Of a stretch of 64,000 nt of DNA, positions 1 to 10,007 are shown piece after piece. The translations under genes were made by a program, and so were the position numbers. Under the pieces are notes generated by a model that did not search any database, had not been told where the DNA came from, and saw nothing but the letters and a program-made list of their open reading frames with translations. Every line of letters begins with the position of its first letter. Position 1 is the first letter of the stretch. Source of the stretch: Niabella beijingensis (GTDB taxonomy: Bacteria > Bacteroidota > Bacteroidia > Chitinophagales > Chitinophagaceae); assembly GCF_020034665.1 (NCBI RefSeq), contig NZ_JAIQDI010000001.1, positions 2,480,001 to 2,544,000 of the forward strand. Direction: 5' to 3'.

Positions 1-90
1 ATCTTTTTCCGCTGTTGTTTGTGCCGGTGTATTGTAAGATACCGTTAACAAAAGCCACAGAAACATTATTTGCCCTAGAACCTTTTTCAT
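1..90 (-). CDS. 5' end of a secreted protein (partial)
   Basis: An ATG at 90 (minus strand) opens a frame that stays open to the window edge. Its first 24 or so residues are a clear signal peptide: MKK start, hydrophobic core rich in Leu, Phe and Trp, and a likely cleavage after a Pro-Ala-Gln stretch. It begins 7 bases after the stop of the GH28-like gene and in the same direction, so it is probably the next gene of the same polysaccharide-utilization operon. The mature protein lies outside the window, so its function cannot be read. Confidence 0.7.
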   Translation of the reverse strand, partial: MKKVLGQIMFLWLLLTVSYNTPAQTTAEKD

Positions 91-97
91 ACAGTTA

Positions 98-1522
98 TTA
101 ATTTCCGGTAACCACAATATTTTCTGTAAATGCATTTGCGGTTACGTCCGACTGCAACATGCTGCGGCCTGCCAGTTTTATATTTTCAAATATTATATTG
201 GTGATCCGGTGTGTGGCATCGTATCCTTCCAGCACGGTTTCTGTTCCGCTGCTGATACAATTGGTAAACCGGATATCTGTGATCGTACCCGGGCGATATA
301 CCGGGTTGGAGTTGGATGTTTGTTTTATATAGGCCAACACAAATTTTGTGTTATTGGGCGTTTCATCATAAATGCTGTCAAAGGCAATATTACTGACTGC
401 CGCCCAGTCGGAATGAGGAATGGCCACCGCATAACCGCCCCAGGTCATCTTTGCAAGATCTATATTTTTAAAACTGAGGTTTTTTACCTCGCCTGTTTCC
501 AGGGAAGACCCAATGCGGATGCCCACTCCTACCTGGCTTTTCCAGATCATACAGTTTTGCGCATGGCAATCGGTCAGGGGTTCTTCCCCGTCTTTTGCTG
601 CATTGATTGCATGCCACCCAAAACCATCATCACCCGAACCAATGAAGCACTGACTGAAGTTCACACGGGCACATCCGGACCCAAGGTCCAGCCCATCGTT
701 ATTCTGTCCGAAGCTGAGCAGGTTCAGGTACGACACATCGACGTCCGACGAATTCACCATATCCACCTGCCATCCCAAAGCAGCGTGGCGCACCCCAAAA
801 CCTTTCAGCTCTATATTACTGCTTTTATACACTTTTATAAAATTCCCCGCCACCGGGCTCCGCCGGTCATCGATCAGCCCTCTGCCGATCAGTTTCACAT
901 TGGTCGCATTCTCAATAAGGATCTTTCCATTAAGTACAGCCCCTTCTTCGAGATAATAAGTGGTATTGGACTGGAGGCGGAATTCGCCGTTCTCCGCATT
1001 ATGCAGCCCGCTGTCGAATACAACGGCTCCCGTTTTATACGCACTCAGATCCGGGGCTCCGAAGAGGAACAGCGGTTCCCTTCCGGGGATATCCAGGGCA
1101 TAATTATAATAATCCGGAGCCGTAAAAGTGAGGGTATTTCCTGTTTTCACCGGTTGCAGGCTCAGCCGCACCGGCGACAGCTTGTATTCGGTAAAAGGTG
1201 TTGCACAAACAATTTTGATCTGCGCGCCGGGCCGGTAGGTATAACGGGCAGTGTGCACCACTCTTTTCCCGCCATTCTGATACAGGTCATAACAGGTTTC
1301 CTTTAATACCGGCACCAGTGTATCATTTATATATACCTGGTAGGCGCTACTGTTTACTACAGGCGTATCGATTGTCGCCAAAGGCTGCACTACCGGTCCG
1401 CTGCCGGAAGCCCTCCTGTCCGTTTCCGTCAACCGTTCCTGTACCTTATTGCAGGCGCTTCCGGCAATGGTGGCAATCGCCAGCAGGACGTTGCTTAATA
1501 GATTCAATTGAAGACTGATCAT
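98..1522 (-). CDS. GH28-like right-handed beta-helix glycosidase, exported
   Basis: The 474-residue protein starts with a hydrophobic export signal ending in a possible lipobox (AGSAC near residue 24). An N-terminal beta-rich segment is followed, from about residue 165, by a parallel beta-helix. GH28-type (polygalacturonase and rhamnogalacturonase) motif positions are recognisable: NNDGLD for the usual NTDG, GSGDDG for the DD pair, and VGIRIG where GH28 has RIK. The expected catalytic GHG is not obvious, so the activity may deviate from classical pectinases. It is the fifth gene of the susC-led operon, 21 bases after the 865-residue protein. Export and cleavage of an acidic or substituted glycan backbone is an inference from family and context. 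Confidence 0.7.
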   Translation of the reverse strand: MISLQLNLLSNVLLAIATIAGSACNKVQERLTETDRRASGSGPVVQPLATIDTPVVNSSAYQVYINDTLVPVLKETCYDLYQNGGKRVVHTARYTYRPGAQIKIVCATPFTEYKLSPVRLSLQPVKTGNTLTFTAPDYYNYALDIPGREPLFLFGAPDLSAYKTGAVVFDSGLHNAENGEFRLQSNTTYYLEEGAVLNGKILIENATNVKLIGRGLIDDRRSPVAGNFIKVYKSSNIELKGFGVRHAALGWQVDMVNSSDVDVSYLNLLSFGQNNDGLDLGSGCARVNFSQCFIGSGDDGFGWHAINAAKDGEEPLTDCHAQNCMIWKSQVGVGIRIGSSLETGEVKNLSFKNIDLAKMTWGGYAVAIPHSDWAAVSNIAFDSIYDETPNNTKFVLAYIKQTSNSNPVYRPGTITDIRFTNCISSGTETVLEGYDATHRITNIIFENIKLAGRSMLQSDVTANAFTENIVVTGN

Positions 1523-1543
1523 AATTTTTTTTTAACCGCCTCT

Positions 1544-4141
1544 TTAGCGGTAATCAAAACGATATACCCGGAGCCCGTAGGGTGCAATGCTTATCGCATT
1601 CTTTAATGCAGCAGGAAGACGCTTTCCTTCCGACAGCAATTCTGCATTCCCTGGCGTGATCCTTATGCCGCCTACTGTTGCATTCTGACTCAGGTTCAGA
1701 TCTGTGGTCTGTGTTTCGTCATCGTTATTTAAAAGAAAAAGATAGACTTTCTTTGTGCGCCGATCGATTGCACATAAATAATCGATGTTGGGGTTGTTCA
1801 GTGTTACCAGCTGATCGGTCATCACCAGCTCCGCTTCATTACCATATATTTTTCCCGAACTGAATCCATAGGTTTTATGCGGTCCTACTTTAGGAGCCAG
1901 GAAACCGGCAGGAAAGGAGATCTGCCCGTTTGAGCGCAATGAAAGCTCTGCCATTAAATAATCCGTGATCCACCCGACCTGCCACCAGGCGTGATGCGGG
2001 TAAGGGCCGGCCCCTTTATTCATTGCTGTCCAGTAATAAGACGCTACTCCCGTTGGGGCATCTACAAATGCTTCCCGGCCCAAAGCCGCAGTACGCGCCA
2101 TTTTCAGGAATAGGGAATCCTTTGTAAGCTGGAACATCCGCACAAACAGGCCCGCATGACTGGCCAGTAAAATAGGACCATGGCCATTGGCAGAACCGAT
2201 AATTCCGCCGTGTTCGAAACTGAGCCCGACCTGGCTGATCTGCCAGTCTTCAAGGCTTCGCTGCTCCACCTGCTTTTTATCTGTTGATGGTATGGGATGG
2301 GAGTACACGGAGGTGGTGTACAGTTCCGCCACCTGGATGGCGGCTTGCCGGTAACGGGATGTTTTTGTGATCTCGTACAGATCCAGCAATGCCTGGGCAC
2401 TCTGTCCCGTAGCAAAATCCGGCGCAAAGCGCGTATCACCACATACGCCGAGGAAAAAGCCCTGCTCCACACTGTTCTTTATAAACCAGTCGGCGGCTTT
2501 TATGGCAGCATGCAGAAATTTTTTATCGCCCAGCAATTTGTAGGCCACCAGCAATCCATAGAATGTAGGGCGGTAGTCTTTAAGATCTTCGAACAACGGC
2601 CGGTGGGAGGCATTATCATAAGCCACTTCCCAAAAGCCCTCCGGATGCATCTTTTCCAGCAGCCAGTCGGCGGCCTGCCGCAATTCTTTTTTCAGCGCCG
2701 GCTGATCCGGTTCAAATAAAAGTATATTTCCGATATCCAGCATTAAATAATAAGTGGTTCCTATCGGCTCTGTATAAGGTCCCCATTCTTCTGTGAAGCG
2801 CCGGGATTTGTACAAATAATACTGACCCGCTGCAGCGCCTTTGAAAAAACCGGGGGCTGTATGTTGTTGTGCAAGTTTAAAATTCAGTGCCTCCGGCAGG
2901 CGTTTTTGCAGTAATACCGGATCGCGGGTAAGATGCGCCAGCATCCACATCGCCCCATAGTCTGCATTTTTAACCGCATCTTTCTCCGATTCATAAACAC
3001 CGCCCAGGTATTCCTGTGCACCGATATGCATTCCTTTGTAATCAAATACCCGCCAGCGGGAGGTACTGTCGCTCCTTACATAATGAAAGAGCTTTGAAAT
3101 CCGGTCTGAGAGCGGCTCCTGGCTCTTTTTCAACTGAAGGAACGTATCAAACCGGTAGATATCATTTACCACATGCTGGTATGTCTGGTACCAGTCGCCG
3201 GTCGTAACGGTATACCGGAATTCAAAGGTGACCGTATCACCGGGGTTCAGAAAGGATTTTTTCTGACCCAGCACCGGGTGGTACAAAGTGGGCGTCAGTT
3301 GTCCCTGCCGGTTGATCATCGATAATCCCAGCAACCAGTCGGATTGCGTAAGTTTATTGCCGGCCCAGGGATCACGGCCGGTTCCGGGGGCGGCAGTAAC
3401 CGACAGGGTAACGCCTTCCTTTGTTGTTAAGATCGATGTAAGCGCAGCCGCGGTCCTTTCACGCGCCACAACCGGCAGGGCCGGAACACCATGACCATAA
3501 GCATAGGCATCCACAAAATTGTTGTTGATCCGGTTCCCCTGGAAAATGCCCGGAATGATCGCCCAGCTGAACCGGTCTTTGTCTCCTGTAAACAGCGCAG
3601 GGCTTGCAATAGAATAGTACCCGGCCTTATGTGCCACCAGCTGCAGGGTCACTTTAATATCGTTCTCATTTGCCGGATCCAGTTCCCAGGTGGCTTTCAG
3701 ATCTGCAGGACCGCCCTGCTGGCGGAAAACCAGGCCCTGCTGCGTGATCGCACAGAACGACGGATAAAAAACGGTTGCCGTGCCTTCCCGGTTCAGTGAA
3801 ACAGCAGAAGTTGCTTCCTTCCATTTCGGGATAACGTACCGGTACTCCGGTTCCGGGAATGTGATCGTTTTTCCGGCGGCATCCGTCAGGTTACCGGCTG
3901 CTGTACCCGGCTGATCGGCGGCATACAGCAATGTATACTGCCCCAGTACACCGGGCAGGCGGACCCATTTATTTTCTTTGTATACCTCCAGCTTTTTCAG
4001 CATAAAACCGTCTCCTGTCTTTTGCCATTCCAGGCCTAACCGGCCGTTCTTTAAGCGGTAAGGTGCCTGCTGGCCGCAGATCTCCGTAACCGCACCGGAA
4101 AGCAGTAACAAAAAAAACAGGTATAAAAATCGATGCTTCAT
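1544..4141 (-). CDS. Secreted six-hairpin (alpha/alpha toroid)-like protein, probable glycosidase
   Basis: The 865-residue protein has a clear signal peptide (MKHRFLYLFFLLLLSG). Residues 30-330 are beta-rich. Roughly residues 340-680 are helical repeats with aromatic-rich segments typical of alpha/alpha-barrel glycosidases and lyases (for example EEWGPYTEPIGTTYY, AADWLLEKMHPEGFW, PHHAWWQVGW). A short beta-rich C-terminal region follows. I do not recognise a specific CAZy family, and related Bacteroidota proteins carry unreliable names. Position inside a susCD operon, 11 bases from the DUF5017 gene, supports a role in glycan breakdown. The catalytic residues cannot be assigned by eye. Confidence 0.6.
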   Translation of the reverse strand: MKHRFLYLFFLLLLSGAVTEICGQQAPYRLKNGRLGLEWQKTGDGFMLKKLEVYKENKWVRLPGVLGQYTLLYAADQPGTAAGNLTDAAGKTITFPEPEYRYVIPKWKEATSAVSLNREGTATVFYPSFCAITQQGLVFRQQGGPADLKATWELDPANENDIKVTLQLVAHKAGYYSIASPALFTGDKDRFSWAIIPGIFQGNRINNNFVDAYAYGHGVPALPVVARERTAAALTSILTTKEGVTLSVTAAPGTGRDPWAGNKLTQSDWLLGLSMINRQGQLTPTLYHPVLGQKKSFLNPGDTVTFEFRYTVTTGDWYQTYQHVVNDIYRFDTFLQLKKSQEPLSDRISKLFHYVRSDSTSRWRVFDYKGMHIGAQEYLGGVYESEKDAVKNADYGAMWMLAHLTRDPVLLQKRLPEALNFKLAQQHTAPGFFKGAAAGQYYLYKSRRFTEEWGPYTEPIGTTYYLMLDIGNILLFEPDQPALKKELRQAADWLLEKMHPEGFWEVAYDNASHRPLFEDLKDYRPTFYGLLVAYKLLGDKKFLHAAIKAADWFIKNSVEQGFFLGVCGDTRFAPDFATGQSAQALLDLYEITKTSRYRQAAIQVAELYTTSVYSHPIPSTDKKQVEQRSLEDWQISQVGLSFEHGGIIGSANGHGPILLASHAGLFVRMFQLTKDSLFLKMARTAALGREAFVDAPTGVASYYWTAMNKGAGPYPHHAWWQVGWITDYLMAELSLRSNGQISFPAGFLAPKVGPHKTYGFSSGKIYGNEAELVMTDQLVTLNNPNIDYLCAIDRRTKKVYLFLLNNDDETQTTDLNLSQNATVGGIRITPGNAELLSEGKRLPAALKNAISIAPYGLRVYRFDYR

Positions 4142-4152
4142 GATTCCATTAT

Positions 4153-5058
4153 TTATTCCCCTTCTGGCGCCGTAATGTTCAGGGTGATTTCTTTTACTAC
4201 AGACTGCTGATCCTTTACGTTGGAGTTATTGGCTACAAACACCACCTTATAAGTACCCGGGTTATTGTAAACCGCAACATAATCGTTTAGTTTTTGCGAG
4301 ATGTTTTTTATGGGTTGTCCCTGATCGGGCATTACGCTGTTGGGGTTGAACTGTTTGGTAACTGCCCAGTCATCATCAAGATCCACAAAATTCCTTCCGG
4401 ACAAAAGCTGTACCGACGAAACGGTCCATGCGGAGGATGCGCCGCTAAAATTAAAAGCGGTCCATCCAGCTGTGGCCATGTTTGCCAGCACGGTGTTTTC
4501 ACCGGCTTCATTTATGCTGTTGAGATCGAATGAACGGATCACCCATCTGTTCTGTGTCACTTCTGTTTTTACTGTCTCTGTTTTAAACCGGAAGGCGATG
4601 GAAATTTTTTTATTCCTGGCGGCAAACTCACTCAGGTCAATATCGCCCGAAGGCGTCTGGTCTGCCCCGGTTGACAGCACTGCTTTACCGGTAATGTCTT
4701 CCCAGGTTGCGGAACGGATGCTGGCGGAATCATAGACCCCGCTGAAGTCGGTTGATACCAGCAGTTTTAAAGTGCTTGGATCTGCAATGCCATACTGGGA
4801 AAAGCTTTTGAAATTCAGCTGGATCTTATTGCCTTCTGCAAATGTCCGGTTACGGTATTCATAAACATGCCCGTGTTCGCCGGACCAGTAAACAACATTA
4901 TCAGGATGACCGGTAAAGGTGAACCGTATCGTATCTCCCGCTCTATACGAAGTTTTATCAGCAGTAACTGTAAAGCTATCGAGTGATTCCAGTTCGTACC
5001 TTTTTTTACAGGAAGCAAAAAGGACAAATAATAGTAAAGGGACATATCTTTTTTTCAT
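4153..5058 (-). CDS. DUF5017-family surface lipoprotein (SusE/SusF-like glycan binding)
   Basis: A lipoprotein signal (MKKRYVPLLLFVLFASC) is followed by an Ig-like region with the DUF5017 pattern: SYRAGDTIRFTFTGHPDNV, then a WSGEHGHVYEYRNR stretch. DUF5017 proteins sit next to susCD pairs and are thought to be accessory surface glycan-binding lipoproteins. An upstream ATG at 5082 would overlap the susD stop by 7 bases; I prefer the ATG at 5058 because it gives a canonical MKK signal peptide. It is the third gene of the operon and is probably translated from the susC-led transcript. The ligand is unknown. Confidence 0.78.
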   Translation of the reverse strand: MKKRYVPLLLFVLFASCKKRYELESLDSFTVTADKTSYRAGDTIRFTFTGHPDNVVYWSGEHGHVYEYRNRTFAEGNKIQLNFKSFSQYGIADPSTLKLLVSTDFSGVYDSASIRSATWEDITGKAVLSTGADQTPSGDIDLSEFAARNKKISIAFRFKTETVKTEVTQNRWVIRSFDLNSINEAGENTVLANMATAGWTAFNFSGASSAWTVSSVQLLSGRNFVDLDDDWAVTKQFNPNSVMPDQGQPIKNISQKLNDYVAVYNNPGTYKVVFVANNSNVKDQQSVVKEITLNITAPEGE

Positions 5059-5075
5059 ACACATGCGTTTTGATT

Positions 5076-6644
5076 TTACCATCCTGGGTTTTGTTTGATA
5101 TTGGGGTTCACCGCCATTTCACTATTTGGAATCGGGAATACCACGGCCCGCTCTGTTATCCGCTGTGCCTGTGCAATAGCGGGGTCTTTTAAGGCGGCCG
5201 GCATGCGTGCCTGGTATTCGCTGGCCTGGGCCTGCATTACGGATACGTACACCCCCCAGCGGATAAGGTCGTGTTTCCGGATCCCCTCAAATGCAAACTC
5301 GCGCAGCCGCTCATTCATGATCAGCTCCTGGAAGTCCTGTTGCGACAAGCCCGCAGGGGCATCGGCCTGCACGTCCGGTGTATGTGCATCTTTACCGTAT
5401 CCCCTTCGCCGTACCATATTGAGCGCTTCGTAGGCTGCTGCAGAAGGTCCGCTGTTTAAATAGTTATCGGCCTCTGCAAACATCAGTAAAATATCGGAAT
5501 ACCGTAATAATGGCCAGTTGGTGCCGGTCATGTTCTGGTTCCGGGGAAGGACTAATTCATATTCCCTTCTCCACTTTCCGTTGCTTCTTTCATAGATCTG
5601 GTCTGCGGCCCAGTTGGTCCTTACCACTGTTGTTCCTGTGGTTACAAACCGGAAGGGCGCCACCGTCCAGTCTCTTCGCTGATCCCCTTCAGCATACGCG
5701 TCATATAACTTTGCAGTGGCATGTACATAATCATAGCCGTATCCCGTATCAATATTACCGCAGGTAATGCCGTTGTAGCTTCCGATTGTTCCGCCTTCCT
5801 GTATCTCGCCCTGGCTGGTTCCCTTAAACTCCACTTCCCACAGGTTTTCCTTTGTATCAAAGGCCTCTTTTACGTGGTTGATATAGATCTGTTTGAAATC
5901 GGGGTTCAGGCCATGTACCCCGGATTGCATTACTTTGTCGGCATAGCTTCTGGCATCTGCATATTTGGCCACATCCCTCAATGGGTAACCGGCCATGGTC
6001 AGATAAACCCGTGTCAGCATTCCCTGTACCGTGGTTTTTGTAATACGTGTATTATACCCGTAGTCAGACACAGATTTCACCAGCCCCTCGGCTTCCTTCA
6101 TGTCTTTTACGATCTGCTCATAAATTTCCTTCACGGGGCTGCCTGATAATGGTGTTTCATCAGGATTTTTTGTTGCATGCAGTTTTAGAGGCACCGGACC
6201 ATAATGATCGGTCAGCAAAAAATAATAATACGCTCTCAGAAAAAGGGCCTGCCCCTTTACCTCATTGCGCTTGGCCTCGCTTGCCTGCTGTGCCTTGTCG
6301 ATATTATCCAGCAGCATATTGGCTCTTTCGATACCGGTGTACAGCGCTTCCCAATGCCGGTTGACCTCCAGGGTGGAGGCATCCACAATATTGGCATTCA
6401 TCCCGTTGATCTGATTTTTCATAAAGAACTCATCACTAAAAACCAGGTAGCAGGCCATGCCCTGGCCATAGACCCGGTTATCCCCCAGGCGGTCGTATAC
6501 ACCGGCCAGCGCGGATTCCAGGTCACTTTCCGTATTATAATAATTTACGGGGGATATAAAATCCTGCGGTGTTGTATCCAGGATCTTATTGCAGGCAGTA
6601 GCGGTCAGCGCTATAACCAGAAATATATAAAAACTCCTTTTCAT
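5076..6644 (-). CDS. susD: SusD/RagB family nutrient-binding outer-membrane lipoprotein
   Basis: A lipoprotein signal (MKRSFYIFLVIALTATAC) is followed by a typical SusD architecture of about 520 residues: N-terminal TPR-like helices with the FLRAYYYFLL segment, the central insert, and the C-terminal NERLREFAFEGIRKHDLIRWG motif. SusD forms the lid over the SusC barrel and captures oligosaccharides at the cell surface. An ATG 12 bases upstream (6656) is possible. It follows susC with an 18-base gap. The substrate is not given by sequence alone; neighbouring beta-helix genes suggest a pectin-like or other substituted plant glycan. Confidence 0.92.
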   Translation of the reverse strand: MKRSFYIFLVIALTATACNKILDTTPQDFISPVNYYNTESDLESALAGVYDRLGDNRVYGQGMACYLVFSDEFFMKNQINGMNANIVDASTLEVNRHWEALYTGIERANMLLDNIDKAQQASEAKRNEVKGQALFLRAYYYFLLTDHYGPVPLKLHATKNPDETPLSGSPVKEIYEQIVKDMKEAEGLVKSVSDYGYNTRITKTTVQGMLTRVYLTMAGYPLRDVAKYADARSYADKVMQSGVHGLNPDFKQIYINHVKEAFDTKENLWEVEFKGTSQGEIQEGGTIGSYNGITCGNIDTGYGYDYVHATAKLYDAYAEGDQRRDWTVAPFRFVTTGTTVVRTNWAADQIYERSNGKWRREYELVLPRNQNMTGTNWPLLRYSDILLMFAEADNYLNSGPSAAAYEALNMVRRRGYGKDAHTPDVQADAPAGLSQQDFQELIMNERLREFAFEGIRKHDLIRWGVYVSVMQAQASEYQARMPAALKDPAIAQAQRITERAVVFPIPNSEMAVNPNIKQNPGW

Positions 6645-6662
6645 TGTCAAAAGCATTTATCG

Positions 6663-9600
6663 TTAAAAAGTTACATTCAGACCAAGTGTAATGGTACGCG
6701 CCCTGGGGTAGGGGCTCCAGTCGAACCCCGGCGTAAGCGCAGAATGCCGCACCGAAACCTCGGGATCCAGACCGGAGTAGCTGGTCCAGGTAACAAGGTT
6801 CTGTGCGGAAACGTGCAGCCGGGCGGCTTCTATTTTCCACCTTTTCATCAGGGCCGGCGAAAAATTATAGCCCAGTGAAACGGTCTTTAAACGCATGAAG
6901 GATCCGTCCTCAATATTCCTGCTGGAATACACATTAGGCCCGTAGCCTCCCGCCACCGGCAACAGGCTGGATTGATTATCGGGCGACCAGCGGTTCTCAT
7001 AGGTCTTGTACATGTTCAGATCACGCCTTGCTTCGGCTCCCTCAAAAACAATACGGTTTGCATTCAGCACATCATTCCCGTAAGACCATTGCAAAAACAC
7101 ATTAAGGTCGAACTGCCGGTAACGGAAATTGTTTGAAAATCCACCCAGATGTTTGGGGTTGGGATTGCCGATAATGGTTTGATCATTGGCATCCACAATA
7201 CCGTCTCCGTTTATGTCCTTATATTTGATAAACCCCGGCTTGATGGCGGATCGGGCGCCGCCGTTATTCGGCACTTCGGGCTTCAGCTCATATCCGCCAT
7301 TGGGCAATGCATTGAAATCGCTCAGCTGGTACAGTCCGTCAAAAACATATCCATAGAACAGTGCTACCGGATAACCGGGCAATGCGATATAGGGCAGCGA
7401 ATTATTAAAATTGCCATTCCAGTTGGTGACCCGTGTGATCAGACTGGGCTCATCCCTGTTCAGTTCTTTTATCCGGTTATCATTAAACGCAATATTAAAG
7501 TTGGAGGTCCAGGTGAAATCCTTTGTGCTGATATTGGTCGTATTCAGAGTGAACTCGATCCCTTTATTTACTACCACTCCGATGTTTTTAAAGGCGGTAA
7601 GATAGCCGGTGGAGGTTGGCAGGGAGGCGTTCAATAAAAGATCGGAGGTTCTTTTGTAGTAATAGTCCGCGGTCAAATTGATCCGCTCATCAAACAAGCC
7701 CACATCCAGCCCCAGGTCCAGGTTCGCGGTACGTTCCCATTTGAGGTTTTCATTCCCTACGGTAATCGGCACGGTTCCTTTAAGGTAGGTCCCGTTAAAA
7801 TAGTACCCGCTCCTGGTATTGCCTGTATTGGCAGATACTTCCTGGTCCAGCACACTCAGGTAGGCGAAATCCGTTACCCGGTTATTCCCCGTTACCCCGT
7901 AGGAAAGGCGGAGTTTTGCTGAAGAAAGTTGTTTAACCGATTTCAGGAATTTTTCATTCCCCAGGTTCCATGCAAAGGCCCCCGAAGGAAAATAACCCCA
8001 CCGGTTTTTGGGCGCAAACTTGGATGATCCGTCGCTCCGGAAGGATGCCGTGAACAGGTACCGGGAGTTGAATGTATAGTTAACGCGGCCCAGAAAAGAC
8101 ACCAATGTGGAATAAGATCCGGATGTTGTTTTTGAAAGCACGGTTCCCTGATCCAGGCCTTTTATACCCAGCACTTCATTGGGCAGCAGGATGGATACAA
8201 ATCCGTCCCCCTCTGTGCTGGCACGCTGCATGGTGAAGCCGCCCACCGCATCCAGACGGTGCTTGCTGTTGAACGAACGGTTGAAGGTGATGAGGTTTTC
8301 ATTCAGCAGGTTGCGGATGCGCTGGTTATCGATAGAGCCATTGATCCCGTAGGAAGCCCCGTATACGGTACGCGGGTTCCCTGCTGCTGTTTTTGAATTA
8401 TTAAACCGCTCGAACCGGAGATCTGTTTCCGTCATACCGCCATTTACCCTGAATTTAAAATACTTCAGGAAGGAGTATTCGAGAAAGGCATTTGTAAAAA
8501 ATGATTTATTGATGGCATACATATACATATTGTTGGAGTTGACCACCGGGTTCACTCTCAGGTCGGTATTTCCGGCCACCTCGTCGTCAAAGGGCTGATC
8601 GAGGAAATCGTCGCTCACCCCGGTCCCGGTCACCGGCCGGTAACCCCAGGTACTGTAAAGCAGGTATGATGATGCGTTGCCGGCAGAAGAACTGTTCAGG
8701 TTGTCGCTGGTTAAATTGGCGATCTGCCCGTTCTTAACGGCATAGGTATAATTTGTATTGATCCCCGCCCTGAAGTTTTTGCCGATCCGCTGTTCGATCT
8801 GGAAACGTCCCTGGTAGCGTTTGTACCCGCCGTTGATCACAATTCCTTTCTGATCGAGGTACGAACCACTGAGGGAGTATTTGGTAGCAGCCGTACCGCC
8901 TCTTAAAGAAATACTGTGATTTTGCATAAAGGCGTCCTGCAATACATGATCCTGCCAGTTAACGCCGGGTTCATCCCGGTAAGATTCCAGGGTCTTTCCA
9001 TCCGGGAGGTAGATCTTCTCGGCGGTCGCCCGGTTCAGCTCCAGCTGGTATTTCACGAATTCGTAGGGACTCATAACGGGGATCTGTTTTATCGGATATT
9101 GCATCCCCAGCCAGTTGTTATAAGACACGACAGGCGGACCGGTTTTCCCCTGTTTTGTTTTAATGATGATCACTCCGTTCGCTCCCCGTGCCCCATAGAT
9201 CGCGGTGGAAGAAGCATCCTTCAGTACTTCAATGGATTCGATATCATCCGGGTTCAGCGTATTGTTGTCGGGATTTTCGAGCGGGAAACCATCTACCACA
9301 TACAATGGAGCGTTTGACTGCGTAATGGAGTTTCCTCCGCGGATGGTTATATTACTCATACTTCCCGGCTGGCCGTCATTGGAACCTACCTGCACACCGG
9401 CAACCCTTCCGCCCAGGGCATCTTCAAAAGATACCACCGGTGCTTTTTCCATATCCTTCATATTGACGGAACCTACCGAACCGGTAAGATCCTTCCGTTT
9501 TACTTCTCCATATGCGATCACCACCACATCATCCAGTACCTGGTTGTTGGGTGATAACCGGATCTTATACTGGGTCTCTCCTGTAACAGGAACCGTCTGG

Positions 9601-9842
9601 GTGGTATACCCCACCATCGAAATAACCAGTACATCCTTCTCGCTGATGTTTGAAAGGTGAAAATTTCCTTTGGCATCTGTTATACCCGAAACAGTTTTTC
9701 CCTGTACGATGACGGTAGCTTTCTGCAGCGGATTTCCGTTCTCATCCGTAACAGTACCGGCCACATTTTTTACGGTCTGCGCCAAACAAGTCAGCGGAAA
9801 ACCAATGGCAAACAGGAATGGCAAGATTTTACTTCGTTTCAT
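6663..9842 (-). CDS. susC: SusC/RagA family TonB-dependent outer-membrane transporter
   Basis: About 1059 residues. A signal peptide ending near LAQ is followed by a carboxypeptidase-D-like regulatory domain (about residues 27-105, VAGTVTDENGNPLQKA), then the TonB box/plug (VLDDVVVIAYGEVKRKDLTG, and later GANGVIIIKTKQG), and a 22-strand type barrel ending in Phe. There is no STN domain, so it is not of the type that signals to FecR. It is the first gene of the minus-strand glycan operon. ATG at 9842 is chosen; the codon at 9848 is TTG. The -33/-7 promoter and a 23-bp operator-like element lie immediately upstream. Confidence 0.93.
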   Translation of the reverse strand: MKRSKILPFLFAIGFPLTCLAQTVKNVAGTVTDENGNPLQKATVIVQGKTVSGITDAKGNFHLSNISEKDVLVISMVGYTTQTVPVTGETQYKIRLSPNNQVLDDVVVIAYGEVKRKDLTGSVGSVNMKDMEKAPVVSFEDALGGRVAGVQVGSNDGQPGSMSNITIRGGNSITQSNAPLYVVDGFPLENPDNNTLNPDDIESIEVLKDASSTAIYGARGANGVIIIKTKQGKTGPPVVSYNNWLGMQYPIKQIPVMSPYEFVKYQLELNRATAEKIYLPDGKTLESYRDEPGVNWQDHVLQDAFMQNHSISLRGGTAATKYSLSGSYLDQKGIVINGGYKRYQGRFQIEQRIGKNFRAGINTNYTYAVKNGQIANLTSDNLNSSSAGNASSYLLYSTWGYRPVTGTGVSDDFLDQPFDDEVAGNTDLRVNPVVNSNNMYMYAINKSFFTNAFLEYSFLKYFKFRVNGGMTETDLRFERFNNSKTAAGNPRTVYGASYGINGSIDNQRIRNLLNENLITFNRSFNSKHRLDAVGGFTMQRASTEGDGFVSILLPNEVLGIKGLDQGTVLSKTTSGSYSTLVSFLGRVNYTFNSRYLFTASFRSDGSSKFAPKNRWGYFPSGAFAWNLGNEKFLKSVKQLSSAKLRLSYGVTGNNRVTDFAYLSVLDQEVSANTGNTRSGYYFNGTYLKGTVPITVGNENLKWERTANLDLGLDVGLFDERINLTADYYYKRTSDLLLNASLPTSTGYLTAFKNIGVVVNKGIEFTLNTTNISTKDFTWTSNFNIAFNDNRIKELNRDEPSLITRVTNWNGNFNNSLPYIALPGYPVALFYGYVFDGLYQLSDFNALPNGGYELKPEVPNNGGARSAIKPGFIKYKDINGDGIVDANDQTIIGNPNPKHLGGFSNNFRYRQFDLNVFLQWSYGNDVLNANRIVFEGAEARRDLNMYKTYENRWSPDNQSSLLPVAGGYGPNVYSSRNIEDGSFMRLKTVSLGYNFSPALMKRWKIEAARLHVSAQNLVTWTSYSGLDPEVSVRHSALTPGFDWSPYPRARTITLGLNVTF

Positions 9843-9861
9843 ATGCAATATTCGTATTTTA

Positions 9862-9884
9862 TAGTCTGGTCTGGACTGGTATAT
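9862..9884. promoter_or_regulatory. Operator-like element 1 (CTGGTCTGGACTGGTATA core)
   Basis: A 23-bp sequence starting TAGT with core CTGGTCTGGACTGGTATA is repeated without a mismatch at 12907-12929. It contains a GTC-TG-GAC dyad and resembles the CTGGTCTAGACCA type of site bound by GntR-family regulators. It lies 4 bases downstream of the -7 box of the susC promoter, where a bound protein would cover the transcription start, so repression is the likely mode. The GntR/LacI-type gene beginning at 10054 is the obvious candidate to bind it (inference). Confidence 0.8.
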
Positions 9885-9888
9885 ATAA

Positions 9889-9919
9889 CAAACATAGGGT
9901 TATTTTTCTTTTTCTCAAA
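9889..9919 (-). promoter_or_regulatory. Bacteroidota-type promoter of the susC operon
   Basis: On the minus strand TTTG (9919-9916) is separated by exactly 19 bases from TATGTTTG (9896-9889). This matches the Bacteroidota primary-sigma consensus TTTG-N19-TAnnTTTG at every fixed position. Transcription would begin near 9882, inside the operator element. The same arrangement is seen upstream of the beta-helix gene at 12746. Confidence 0.8.
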
Positions 9920-10007
9920 TTTTTATCCTGACTTTTTTATACTTGTAATAAAATCAGCTTCTTATATATACTTTCCGGTTCGCATGATACCTTTTGTCCA
10001 ATCCTGG

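Noticed and set aside
209..1306. A long plus-strand ORF opposite the GH28-like gene
   Set aside because: Antisense to a gene with clear family motifs and a signal peptide; its own translation shows no recognisable features.
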